Positions 1 through 7,929 of a stretch of 16,804 bases of DNA are shown here, piece by piece. The notes beneath the pieces are model-generated. The model ran no database searches, had not been told where the DNA came from, and saw nothing but the letters and a program-made list of their open reading frames with translations. The DNA lies in assembly GCA_900313265.1 (NCBI GenBank), contig OMRN01000137.1, positions 1 to 16,804 on the forward strand, given 5' to 3'. Numbering within the stretch: position 1 is the first letter of the stretch; each line of letters begins with the position of its first letter. This stretch comes from an uncultured Lachnospiraceae bacterium. Lineage in GTDB: Bacteria; Bacillota; Clostridia; Lachnospirales; Lachnospiraceae. Both the position numbers and the translations under genes were made by a program.

Positions 1-6
1 GGAAAA

Positions 7-834
7 ATGAAAAAAAAAGCAGGTTTCTTCTCTGTACTGACTGTAATCCTCTGTCTGGCTGCAGGATGTGTATCCGCTAAACCGCAGCAAAGTGAAATAA
101 CGGTTTTTGCCGCAGCTTCCCTTACGGAAACGCTGAATCAGATTGTCGAAAATTACAAAGCGGTGAATCCGAATGTAACCGTCATCTGTAATTTCGATTC
201 GTCCGGCACTTTAAAAACCCAGATTGAAGAAGGAGCGGAATGTGATCTTTTTATTTCCGCCGCCGCAAAGCAGATGAACCAGTTAGATATCACTGCGGAT
301 AAAGAAATCAATAAAGACGGTCTCGATTTCATCGACCCCGAAACAAGAATAAACCTTCTTGAAAATAAGGTGGTGCTCTCCGTCCCCGACGGCAATCCGA
401 AAAATATCAATTCCTACGAAGATATGGTTTCCGGTCTTAAGGATAAAAGTATTTTACTGGCGATGGGCAATGAAGACGTCCCCGTCGGACAGTACACCCT
501 GAAAATTTTCGAATACTTCGGACTGGATGAAGAAAAACTAAATGCGGACGGAGTGCTGACATACGGCAGCAATGTAAAAGAAGTGACCACACAGATTCGT
601 GAAGCCGCAGCAGACTGCGGAATCATATATTCCACGGATGCTTTTTCGGCAGGACTTAATTATGTCGATACGGCAACGGAGGAAATGTGCGGACGGGTAA
701 TCTACCCTGCGGCTGTGCTTAAGAATTCAAAGCATCCGAAAGAAGCAAAGGAATTTCTTGACTATCTTTCAACGGAGGATAGCAGCCGGATATTTGAAAG
801 CGTCGGTTTTACATGCATCAGTAAAGGCAATTAA
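7..834 (+). CDS. modA: Molybdate ABC transporter substrate-binding lipoprotein ModA
   Basis: This is the extracellular molybdate (or tungstate) receptor of an ABC importer, anchored to the outer face of the cytoplasmic membrane. The protein has 275 residues, the usual ModA size. It opens with a basic MKKK and a hydrophobic stretch ending in the lipobox LAAG-C, with lipidated Cys21. The mature part begins with the ModA signature ITVFAAASLTE (31-41). Further family motifs are SSGTL (65-69), the DVPVGQYTL segment (157-165) and a Tyr at 209 in the region of the oxyanion pocket. Ser38 and Ser66 fit the expected oxyanion-binding serines. The ATG follows GGAAAA at the very edge of the window, so the upstream regulatory region is not visible. 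modB follows after a 61-base gap, and the operon continues with molybdenum cofactor genes, which supports molybdate over other oxyanions. Molybdate versus tungstate cannot be decided from sequence alone. Confidence 0.93.
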   Translation: MKKKAGFFSVLTVILCLAAGCVSAKPQQSEITVFAAASLTETLNQIVENYKAVNPNVTVICNFDSSGTLKTQIEEGAECDLFISAAAKQMNQLDITADKEINKDGLDFIDPETRINLLENKVVLSVPDGNPKNINSYEDMVSGLKDKSILLAMGNEDVPVGQYTLKIFEYFGLDEEKLNADGVLTYGSNVKEVTTQIREAAADCGIIYSTDAFSAGLNYVDTATEEMCGRVIYPAAVLKNSKHPKEAKEFLDYLSTEDSSRIFESVGFTCISKGN

Positions 835-880
835 TCTGATAAAAGGGAAATGAAACAAAAAAATCCCTCGGTGTATGAAC

Positions 881-889
881 GGAAGGAAG
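881..889 (+). promoter_or_regulatory. Ribosome binding site that decides the modB start
   Basis: The GGAAGGAAG stretch lies 6-9 bases before the ATG at 896. The other in-frame ATG, at 875, has no purine-rich site at a suitable distance; the site itself lies inside that longer reading. This favours 896 as the modB start. Confidence 0.6.
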
Positions 890-895
890 CATGAC

Positions 896-1576
896 ATGGA
901 TTTGTACCCCCTTTACAATTCCCTGAGAATAGCGGGAATAAGCACGGCTATCGTATTAATCATCGGAGTGGCTGCCGCTTACTATACCGCAAAACTGCCC
1001 GGGTTTCTGAAAGGATTTCTGGACTGCATCTTTACCCTTCCGTTAGTTCTTCCACCTACAGTTGTAGGTTATATGCTGCTTCGACTTTTGGGACCGAGAC
1101 GACTGTTCGGCGAATTTTTCCTTGAGCACTTCGGAATAAAGCTTACCATGAACTGGTATTCCGCTATTTTTGCGACCACTGTCGTCATTTTCCCTCTGAT
1201 GTATAGAACCGCCAGAGGCGCCTTTCAGGCTTATGACAATAATCTCACGCTGGCCGGTAAGACACTCGGGCTTAGCAGACCCTATATTTTTTTTAAAGTC
1301 ATTATGCCCTGCTGCCGGCAGGGAATTATCGCAGGTACGGTTCTTGCGTTTGCCAGGGCTTTAGGCGAATACGGTGCCACTTCCATGATCGCCGGCTATA
1401 CACCCGGGAGAACAGCCACCATATCCACTACGGTTTACCAGCTTTGGCGCACGGATAATGACGCGCTGGCCTTCCGCTGGGTGCTGATCAACCTGGCAAT
1501 ATCCGCCGTAGTACTTCTTGCGATTAATATTTTTGAGGAACGAAACCGTAAGTCGAAGATAAGTGCAAACAAATAA
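896..1576 (+). CDS. modB: Molybdate ABC transporter permease ModB
   Basis: This is the integral membrane channel subunit of the molybdate importer; it would pair with ModA outside and a ModC-type ATPase inside. It has 226 residues from the ATG at 896, which has a well-placed GGAAGG site; an in-frame ATG at 875 would add seven residues. About five or six hydrophobic segments are visible, for example near residues 12-30, 42-64, 88-104, 143-152 and 197-213. The cytoplasmic coupling (EAA) loop is recognisable as LAGKTLGLSRPYIFFKVIMP (119-138), and the ModB hallmark ARALGEYGAT follows at 153-162. The gene ends 25 bases before moeA. No modC gene is present next to it, which is unusual because modABC are normally contiguous. 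The partner ATPase must lie upstream of the window or elsewhere. Confidence 0.92.
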   Translation: MDLYPLYNSLRIAGISTAIVLIIGVAAAYYTAKLPGFLKGFLDCIFTLPLVLPPTVVGYMLLRLLGPRRLFGEFFLEHFGIKLTMNWYSAIFATTVVIFPLMYRTARGAFQAYDNNLTLAGKTLGLSRPYIFFKVIMPCCRQGIIAGTVLAFARALGEYGATSMIAGYTPGRTATISTTVYQLWRTDNDALAFRWVLINLAISAVVLLAINIFEERNRKSKISANK

Positions 1577-1601
1577 CCTTTTGAATGCAAAGGAGTCGGA
1601 C

Positions 1602-2813
1602 ATGAATAAAATCGATTACCATGAAGCAACGGAAATGCTTATAAGAAACGTAACACCCATCGGCATTTGCACCGTGGATGTAAATAATATGCAGGGAAGA
1701 ATTCTGGCCGAAGACATTATTGCAGGGGAGAACGTCCCCTATTTTGCCAAATCTCCCTATGACGGATATGCTTTTTACTCCGGTGATACGTCCGGTGCTT
1801 CAAAAGAAAATCCGGTTACGTTAAAAGTCATTGAAAATATTAAAGCCGGACAGCCTGCCAGGCTTGAAATAACGGAGAATACCGCTATCCGGATTATGAC
1901 CGGTGCCCCCATCCCGGGAGGCGCGGATGCGATTTGCAAATATGAAGATACCGAATTTACGGAAACGGAAGTTACTCTTTTCCGTTCTTACGGTCCCGGC
2001 GAAAATGTCATTACGGTCGGAGAAGACATCCGCAGGGGCACGGTTTTGGCCAAAGCGGGAACCGTAATCGATATCGGCATCATCGGCACGGCCGCTTCTT
2101 TAGGACTGAATGAACTGAAGGTATATAAAGTACCCGTAGCCGGAATCATTTCGACCGGTGATGAAATTGCCGATTTAAACGAAGACCTTCCTTTCGGAAA
2201 AATCCGCAATTCCAACAGTCATACGATTGCAGCCGCTCTTAAAAATCTGGGTTTTCATACAAAATATCTGGGCCGTGCAAAGGATGATATCAATGAAATC
2301 GCTGCCCTTATCACAAAAGGGGAAGCCGACTGCGATGTCATAATCTCCACCGGCGGAGTCTCCGTCGGCGATTACGATCTGGTACCCGATGCCATGAAGT
2401 TAAAGGGTTACAATATTTTGGCAGAAGGCGTAATCATGAAACCCGGAATGGCATGTGCCTACGGCATACGGGACGGAAAATTATTGCTGGCACTTTCGGG
2501 CAATCCCGCTTCCGCTTTGACCAACCTGCAATGCGTCTGTGCTCCTGCCTTAAGAAAACTGACCGGACTGGGAAAGTACCGGCATAAAATAATTCCCATG
2601 ATTTTAAAAAGAGATTTTAAAAAAGGCAGCAATTCCATCCGCTTTATCCGGGGAATGATGGATTATGAAGACGGCAGGGTGATTCTAAACGTTTCTCCGG
2701 ATCAGGGAAACATCGTAATCAGCTCGGTAATCGGCTGTAATGCCTACGGAATTATTCCGCCCGGACAATCACCGGTCCTGTCGGGCGAAACGATTGAAGG
2801 TTTTATCGTATGA
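1602..2813 (+). CDS. moeA: Molybdopterin molybdotransferase MoeA
   Basis: This cytoplasmic enzyme inserts molybdate into adenylated molybdopterin to give the molybdenum cofactor, working after MogA. The 403-residue length is normal for MoeA. The ATG at 1602 has AAAGGAG seven bases upstream; an in-frame GTG at 1563, inside the end of modB, would add 13 residues without a good site. Motifs in order are YDGYA (53-57), IMTGAPIPGGADA (98-110), the molybdopterin-binding-domain entrance IISTGDE (182-188), GKIRNSNS (199-206), STGGVSVGDYD (249-259), MKPG (279-282) and LSGNPASA (298-305). The family's key acidic residues map to Asp54, Asp187, Glu188, Asp257 and Asp259. The usual Met of the MDGYA motif is Tyr here. 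The C-terminal domain ends in SGETIEGFIV, typical of the family. It sits in the run from modAB to the MobB-MoaC fusion, so co-transcription is likely. Confidence 0.94.
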   Translation: MNKIDYHEATEMLIRNVTPIGICTVDVNNMQGRILAEDIIAGENVPYFAKSPYDGYAFYSGDTSGASKENPVTLKVIENIKAGQPARLEITENTAIRIMTGAPIPGGADAICKYEDTEFTETEVTLFRSYGPGENVITVGEDIRRGTVLAKAGTVIDIGIIGTAASLGLNELKVYKVPVAGIISTGDEIADLNEDLPFGKIRNSNSHTIAAALKNLGFHTKYLGRAKDDINEIAALITKGEADCDVIISTGGVSVGDYDLVPDAMKLKGYNILAEGVIMKPGMACAYGIRDGKLLLALSGNPASALTNLQCVCAPALRKLTGLGKYRHKIIPMILKRDFKKGSNSIRFIRGMMDYEDGRVILNVSPDQGNIVISSVIGCNAYGIIPPGQSPVLSGETIEGFIV

Positions 2814-2847
2814 GAAATCTTATAAATATCTTTGAGGAGAAACATTT

Positions 2848-3864
2848 ATGGAAAAAATAAAGGTCGAAGATGCCGTAGGAAAGGCTTTATGTCATGATCT
2901 GACCGCAATGGTTCCCGGTTTTAAGGGCGCTTTATTCAAACGCGGACATGTCATTGAAGAAAAAGATATTCCCACCCTTCTTGATATCGGAAAAAAGACC
3001 GTCTATGTCGGGGATTTTCCGGAGGATCTTTTGCATGAAGAAGACTGTGCCATAAGACTTTCCATGGCCGTACAGGTGGAAGGTGCCCACTATGAAGGCC
3101 CTTCCGAGGGAAAGGTTTTATTAATTGCGGACCGACGGGGTATGCTTCGGGTCAATACCGGTCTTTTAGAACAGATTAACCGGATCGGCGATATCACCAT
3201 TACCACCCTTCCGGACCATTACCGCGCAGAAGCCGGAGCACGTCTTGCATCCATGCGGATTGTTCCTCTTTTTACCGAAAAAAAACAGATTGAAGAAGCC
3301 GAACGGCTTTGCGATGAGAATAAGCTTCTACGTCTTCTTCCCTACCGGGAACTTACCGTCGGTGTAATCGTTACCGGATCCGAAATTTATCACGGAAGAA
3401 TTAAAGACCGTTTTGAAAGCGTGGTCCGGAAAAAACTCGCTTACTATCCGGGAAAAATCGCAGGCATCAAAATCTGTGACGACGATACGGAAATGATTAT
3501 AAATGCAGCAAAAGAACATATCGACTCCGGTGCCGATTTTCTGATTTTTACCGGAGGGATGTCCGTCGATCCCGACGATCTTACCCCCGGAGCGGTAAAG
3601 AAACTCGGTGCGGATATCATCCGTTACGGTGTTCCTTCCCAGCCGGGAAACATGACTTTAGTTGCCTACTTAGGCGACATTCCCATCCTCGGAGTTCCGG
3701 GAGCCGCCATAAGCCTTCCGACAACCATGTTCGATGTTCTGCTTCCGCAAATCTACACGGGAGAACGTTTTACCAAAGATGACTTAATCCGGTTAGGAAA
3801 CGGGGGACTGTGTCAGATGTGCAAAGAATGTCATTATCCAAACTGTACCTTTGGGAGATACTAA
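2848..3864 (+). CDS. Molybdopterin-binding (MoeA-like) protein with C-terminal cysteine cluster
   Basis: This 338-residue protein carries a MoCF-type molybdopterin-binding domain, shared by MoeA, MogA and CinA, at about residues 168-300. It shows VGVIVTGSEIYHG (171-183), DDDTEMI (211-217), FTGGMSVDPDD (234-244) and LGVPGAAI (281-288). The N-terminal ~160 residues are not a normal MoeA domain I/II; the first ~55 (VEDAVGKALCHDL and following) recall the start of MoeA-like proteins found in Clostridia. The MoeA LSGNP loop is changed to VPGAA. The C-terminus carries four close cysteines at 322, 325, 328 and 333, a plausible metal or Fe-S site. The start has GAGGAG nine bases upstream. It sits 34 bases after moeA, and its stop is one base before the next start, so it is surely in the same operon. 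Its role is inferred as cofactor binding, transfer or modification; I cannot name the reaction. Confidence 0.8.
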   Translation: MEKIKVEDAVGKALCHDLTAMVPGFKGALFKRGHVIEEKDIPTLLDIGKKTVYVGDFPEDLLHEEDCAIRLSMAVQVEGAHYEGPSEGKVLLIADRRGMLRVNTGLLEQINRIGDITITTLPDHYRAEAGARLASMRIVPLFTEKKQIEEAERLCDENKLLRLLPYRELTVGVIVTGSEIYHGRIKDRFESVVRKKLAYYPGKIAGIKICDDDTEMIINAAKEHIDSGADFLIFTGGMSVDPDDLTPGAVKKLGADIIRYGVPSQPGNMTLVAYLGDIPILGVPGAAISLPTTMFDVLLPQIYTGERFTKDDLIRLGNGGLCQMCKECHYPNCTFGRY

Positions 3865-3865
3865 T

Positions 3866-5278
3866 ATGAAACCATCCGTATTTGCTTTTTCCGGCTTCTC
3901 CGGAAGCGGAAAAACAACTTTAATCGAAAAACTGATTCCCCTTTTTAAAGAACAGAATCTGAAAATCAGTGTAATCAAACATGATGCTCATCAGTTTGAC
4001 ATGGACCGGGAAGGAAAAGATACCTACCGCTTTTCAAAAGCCGGAGCGGACAAGGTTATGATTTCCTCCTATACCAGATCCGCCAGAATCAGCGAATCTC
4101 CCCAAACCCTTGAAGCAATGATTGAAGAATGTTCCTCGTCAGACGTAATCATTGTGGAAGGTTATAAATACGCGAAACTAAAAAAAATCGGAATCGCCAC
4201 GTCAAGAACGGATTATCATCTTCCCTGTGACATTTCGGAATATGTCGCAGTGGTCACGGATGATAAAGACGCATTACAAAAAAACGCTGGAGCAATCGGC
4301 AGCTGCCCCGTTTTTGATCTTAACAACGCAAAGGAAGTATTCTTATTTATGCTGGATATGATGAACAAAAAAACGGATGAAGGTTTAACTTCCGCAGAAG
4401 AACCATCGGAAAACAGGAACGATTTAACTCACTTCGATAATGAAGGCAATGCCCGGATGGTGGATGTTTCCGCTAAGGACGTGACCGTACGGAAGGCCAC
4501 TGCTGCCGCAAAAGTAAAAGTCAGCCGTAACACTTTTTCCCTGATTAAAAGCGGCGGAATTAAGAAGGGCGACGTCCTCACCGTTGCCCAGATTGCCGGT
4601 ATCATGGGGTCAAAACGCACCCCCGATTTAATTCCCATGTGCCATCCGATTATTACGGATTCAACATCCGTCCGCTGTAAATTAAATGAAGAAGACTTAA
4701 GTGTTGATATCGAATCCACCGTTATCTGTACCGGAAGAACCGGTGTGGAAATGGAAGCCATCTGTGCATGTTCCGTAGCTGCCATGACCGTTTACGATAT
4801 GTGCAAAGCCGTTCAGAGAGATATCGAAATCACCGATATCCGGCTTATGAGCAAATCCGGCGGCATCCACGGGGACTATGTCCGTTCCGGTATAAAACCG
4901 AGTCTCGATGCATGGATCGCAGAAGCAAAGGCATCGGAAGATGCTTCCCATATCGGAATGTTTCTTTTTCATAACGGAGTGGTACGGGCAGATTCCCGTG
5001 CCCGTGTCAGGGAGAATGATACCGAAAGCCTGCCGGTAACGGAAATGGAATTTTCGGCAGATCTTTCAAAAGCAGATCTTGCCATAAAGGAAACTCTTTT
5101 GCTTCCCGGTATTTACTATGTGAAAGTATGGCTGAATGAAGGCCGGCTTAAAGTCGGGGATGATATCATGCTGGTCCTTGTCGGAGGAGATATCCGGCCA
5201 CATGTAATCGATGCACTTCAGTTTCTTGTAGGGAAGCTGAAAACCGAATGTGTTTCCGAGAAGGAAATCAACGGATAA
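3866..5278 (+). CDS. MobB-MoaC-MoaE-like trifunctional fusion
   Basis: This 470-residue protein joins three molybdenum cofactor domains. Residues 1-165 are MobB, the GTP-binding helper of guanine dinucleotide attachment, with P-loop GFSGSGKT (10-17), VIKHD and VEGYK motifs. Residues 187-343 are MoaC, which completes cyclic pyranopterin monophosphate synthesis with MoaA. All expected MoaC motifs are present: LIPMCHP around His260, GVEMEA (293-298), YDMCK (310-314) and KSGG, so this domain should be active. Residues ~360-468 resemble MoaE, the large subunit of molybdopterin synthase: HNGVVRADSRARVRE, then LNEGRLKVGDDI, then LKTECVSEKEI. The protein stops soon after the Lys (466) that aligns with the MoaE catalytic lysine, so the usual MoaE C-terminal tail is missing. 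The ATG at 3866 has GGGAG eight bases before it, inside the end of the previous gene. MobB and MoaC are confident; MoaE is a weaker call. Confidence 0.88.
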   Translation: MKPSVFAFSGFSGSGKTTLIEKLIPLFKEQNLKISVIKHDAHQFDMDREGKDTYRFSKAGADKVMISSYTRSARISESPQTLEAMIEECSSSDVIIVEGYKYAKLKKIGIATSRTDYHLPCDISEYVAVVTDDKDALQKNAGAIGSCPVFDLNNAKEVFLFMLDMMNKKTDEGLTSAEEPSENRNDLTHFDNEGNARMVDVSAKDVTVRKATAAAKVKVSRNTFSLIKSGGIKKGDVLTVAQIAGIMGSKRTPDLIPMCHPIITDSTSVRCKLNEEDLSVDIESTVICTGRTGVEMEAICACSVAAMTVYDMCKAVQRDIEITDIRLMSKSGGIHGDYVRSGIKPSLDAWIAEAKASEDASHIGMFLFHNGVVRADSRARVRENDTESLPVTEMEFSADLSKADLAIKETLLLPGIYYVKVWLNEGRLKVGDDIMLVLVGGDIRPHVIDALQFLVGKLKTECVSEKEING

Positions 5279-5293
5279 AACGGAGGGGATAAC

Positions 5294-7399
5294 ATGACTG
5301 CAAAAGGTATTCTGAATCCGCAGGAAATCATGAAAGCGGTTGATCGTTCCGGTGATGAACTCGAACGGCTTGGTGCGGGAGAGCGGGCTTCCCTGCTTGG
5401 AAAACTTGCCATTGAAGAAATTCTTCTGATTTTTCAAGAGAAACTCGGAACCGAAGCTTCCTTTCGTATTTATATCCGGACAGGTGTCAAAGGAGTCAAA
5501 GCTTCCGTTTCCGCAAAAGGAAAAATGTTTAATCCTCTTGAAGAAGAAAGCCTGATTCTCGATAAACTTTTTAATGACTTTTCCGTTAAGCCGGGCTTCA
5601 ATCACACAGCAAAAAGCAACCATGTTCTTTTAGTATTTCCGTTTGCCAATTCGCTTCGAAAAACAATCGGTTTCTCCTGGAAATATGCTCTCGGGGCAAG
5701 AAGAATCTTTATTTTTGCAATTGTATGCCAGATATTCGCTGCCCTTTTAGGCATCGTTGCGCCGGCTGTCAGTGCCCGTATCGTTGTTTCCTATTCCTCC
5801 AGCGAACCGGACCGGATTATAATGCTGGCTATCATCCTTATCGTTGTACAGCTTATACGAAATCTGTTTATGGTATTCAGTAATCTCGGCTATAATAAAG
5901 CCTATTCAAAAACACTTTCCTCACTCGAACATGACCTTGTTGAAAACGTACTCCGGGTAAGAAGCCAGTGTATCGATGAGAAAGGAAGCGGAGTTTTTGT
6001 CCAGCGAACCACATCCGATACACAGCGTATTGCCAACGGTTTCAACAGTATTGCCGATATGGTGGGAACCCTCTTTAACTATGCCGGCGTCCTCATCGCC
6101 ATGTGTCTGGTTGACCCCTCCATTGCACTGTTTGTTTTCGGTCTCATTGTTCTTCAGTGTGTCATGGAATACTTTCGCGGCAAGAAACTTGTGGAAGACG
6201 ATCGTTTATTCCGTAAATCAAACGAACGTGTATCGGGCCTGGTCAGTGAAATGATACGCGGTTCAAAAGACGTAAAATGCATGAACTGCGAGAATCTGTT
6301 CGTGGAAAAACTCAATGAAAACATTGTGGATGCTAACGGAAAACGCTGGCACATGCAGAAAAGATCCTGGACATCCAAGCTGTTCCGCTGGGAGTTCGGA
6401 GAATTCGGCAGTTTTTGCCTTATCTGCCTTTTGGTTATGTATATCGTCAAAGATCAGATTAGTGCCGTTACCGCTTTGGTTATTTACAACTACTATACGG
6501 AACTCGGACCCAATGCGATAAAAGTAATCGGTTCATTTTTAGATTCACTGGCCGACTTCAAGTTATCCAACGAGCGTGTTTACGCCCTTATTAACAGTCC
6601 GGATTATCCCAAAGAGAGTTTCGGGAACAAAGAACTGACCACGGTTAAAGGCGATATCGAATTTGATCATGTTAATTTTGTCTATGAAAGAAAACAAAAC
6701 CGGAAGGTACTAAATGACATGTGCTTCTCCGTGAAGTCCGGCGAAATGGTCGGACTTGTGGGCAAAAGCGGTTGTGGAAAAACGACTGCCTTTAATCTGA
6801 TTCCGAAACTATATGAGCCGACATCCGGCCGTGTGCTGATTGACGGAGTGGATATCAACGAACTGACAAAGGACTCCATAAGAAATAATGTTACCATCGT
6901 ACCGCAAAATCCCTATATTTTCAGAATGACCGTAAGGGAAAATTTAAAAATCGTAAGGGATAATATTACCGATGAAGAAATGGAGAATGCCTGCCGCCTG
7001 GCCTGTATTGACGAAGATATTAAAGCAATGCCGGACGGTTACGATACCTTAATCGGTGAGGGCGGTGTCAAGTTATCCGGCGGACAGCGTCAGAGGCTGG
7101 CCATTGCACGAAGCATGTTAAAAGACAGCAAAATCATTCTTTTTGATGAAGCAACCTCCGCACTCGATAACGAAACCCAGGCTAAGATTCAAAATGCAAT
7201 CGATAACATGAGAAAAGAAAGAACGGTGATTATAATCGCTCACCGCCTTTCCACCATCGTTAATGCGGACCGAATCATGTTTATGCAAAACGGCAGCATC
7301 CTGCAGGAAGGAACTCACGAGGAACTTTTAAGAACCTGTGAGGGCTATCGTACATTTGCCGCTATGGATAAAGAAAAAAATATGGAAGTGACGGAATAA
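5294..7399 (+). CDS. ABC exporter-type half-transporter with N-terminal degenerate HATPase-like domain
   Basis: This 701-residue protein fuses three parts. Residues ~8-118 resemble RsbW/histidine-kinase-type ATP-binding domains, with LAIEEILLIF (38-47) like an N-box and KGKMFNPL (75-82) like the DxGxxFNPL G1 box. The G1 Asp is replaced by Ala74 and the N-box Asn by Phe, so ATP binding there is doubtful. Residues ~135-420 carry about six membrane segments (near 137-163, 174-197, 257-273, 276-294, 369-386 and 389-418) in the ABC exporter pattern. Residues ~455-690 are the nucleotide-binding domain: Walker A GKSGCGKT (490-497), Q-loop VPQNP, signature LSGGQ (594-598), Walker B ILFDEA and H-loop His650, all intact. 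It would work as a dimer. The start has GGAGGGG seven bases upstream and lies 15 bases after the preceding gene, so it closes the operon. The substrate is unknown. It is not ModC, because it carries its own membrane domain. Confidence 0.85.
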   Translation: MTAKGILNPQEIMKAVDRSGDELERLGAGERASLLGKLAIEEILLIFQEKLGTEASFRIYIRTGVKGVKASVSAKGKMFNPLEEESLILDKLFNDFSVKPGFNHTAKSNHVLLVFPFANSLRKTIGFSWKYALGARRIFIFAIVCQIFAALLGIVAPAVSARIVVSYSSSEPDRIIMLAIILIVVQLIRNLFMVFSNLGYNKAYSKTLSSLEHDLVENVLRVRSQCIDEKGSGVFVQRTTSDTQRIANGFNSIADMVGTLFNYAGVLIAMCLVDPSIALFVFGLIVLQCVMEYFRGKKLVEDDRLFRKSNERVSGLVSEMIRGSKDVKCMNCENLFVEKLNENIVDANGKRWHMQKRSWTSKLFRWEFGEFGSFCLICLLVMYIVKDQISAVTALVIYNYYTELGPNAIKVIGSFLDSLADFKLSNERVYALINSPDYPKESFGNKELTTVKGDIEFDHVNFVYERKQNRKVLNDMCFSVKSGEMVGLVGKSGCGKTTAFNLIPKLYEPTSGRVLIDGVDINELTKDSIRNNVTIVPQNPYIFRMTVRENLKIVRDNITDEEMENACRLACIDEDIKAMPDGYDTLIGEGGVKLSGGQRQRLAIARSMLKDSKIILFDEATSALDNETQAKIQNAIDNMRKERTVIIIAHRLSTIVNADRIMFMQNGSILQEGTHEELLRTCEGYRTFAAMDKEKNMEVTE

Positions 7400-7405
7400 G
7401 ATTTA

Positions 7406-7900
7406 TTATTTTCCCCCGCATTCGCTTACGGAGCCGGTCAGAATGTCAATGGCATGAGGAAGTGCCGGAAGCACGGCATCAAGACTTTCCAATGCGCCCT
7501 TACGGCTGCCCGGAAGATTAATGATAAGCGTCGTGCCACGAATGCCGCATACGCCGCGGGAAAGCATCGCTTTCGGAGTAATGCTCAGGGATTTGATTCG
7601 GATTGCCTCCGCCATTCCCGGCACATTACGCTCGATAACGGCCATGGTTGCTTCCGGAGTATTATCACGTACGGATAGTCCGGTCCCGCCGGTAGTAAGA
7701 ACCAGATCCGCCTTTTTATTATCGCAGATTTCAATCAAAGCAGCTTTCAGTCCGTCCGGATCATCGGAAAGCAGACGCATATCGGTAACTTTAAATCCCG
7801 CTTTCTCGATTGCCTCCTTCAGTGCCGGTCCGGAGGTATCTTCTCTTAATCCCTGTGCTCCTTTGTCCGATAATGTAATGATGTTTACTTTGTATGCCAT
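7406..7900 (-). CDS. mogA: Molybdopterin adenylyltransferase MogA/MoaB family
   Basis: This cytoplasmic enzyme adenylates molybdopterin, preparing it for Mo insertion by MoeA. Its 164 residues match the single-domain MogA/MoaB length. Motifs visible are LSDKGAQGLREDTSG (10-24), TTGGTGLSVRDNTPEAT (69-85), including the expected Asp79, PGMAEAIR (94-101) and the LPGSRKGALESL loop (129-140). The ATG has AAAGGAG six bases upstream. It is the last gene of the minus-strand fdh operon, 56 bases after mobA, and its stop lies 6 bases from that of the convergent ABC gene. MogA and MoaB are hard to tell apart from sequence; the presence of moeA in the facing operon fits the MogA reaction. The end of the protein, SECGGK, is short and ordinary. 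Confidence 0.9.
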   Translation of the reverse strand: MAYKVNIITLSDKGAQGLREDTSGPALKEAIEKAGFKVTDMRLLSDDPDGLKAALIEICDNKKADLVLTTGGTGLSVRDNTPEATMAVIERNVPGMAEAIRIKSLSITPKAMLSRGVCGIRGTTLIINLPGSRKGALESLDAVLPALPHAIDILTGSVSECGGK

Positions 7901-7914
7901 AACCGGCTCCTTTC

Positions 7915-7929
7915 CCCGTTCGTAACGGG
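7915..7929 (-). promoter_or_regulatory. Small perfect hairpin just upstream of the mogA ribosome binding site
   Basis: Six bases, CCCGTT, are followed by a three-base loop and the exact complement AACGGG. The stem ends only a few bases before the AAAGGAG site of mogA, within the 56-base gap after mobA. It could tune translation or protect a processed mogA message. On this strand it is not followed by a run of T, so it is not a classical terminator. The function is inferred. Confidence 0.35.

Noticed and set aside
835..895. Transcription terminator or riboswitch between modA and modB
   Set aside because: Only a 5-base stem with a 15-base loop can be drawn, with no T-run after it, and the gap is too short for a molybdenum cofactor riboswitch.
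5066..5623. A 185-residue minus-strand frame across the junction of the fusion gene and the ABC gene
   Set aside because: It overlaps two well-supported plus-strand genes and reads as a shadow frame without domains.
5294..7399. The ABC gene as the missing ModC
   Set aside because: It contains its own exporter-type membrane domain before the ATPase domain and no Mop domain; ModC is a free ATPase.
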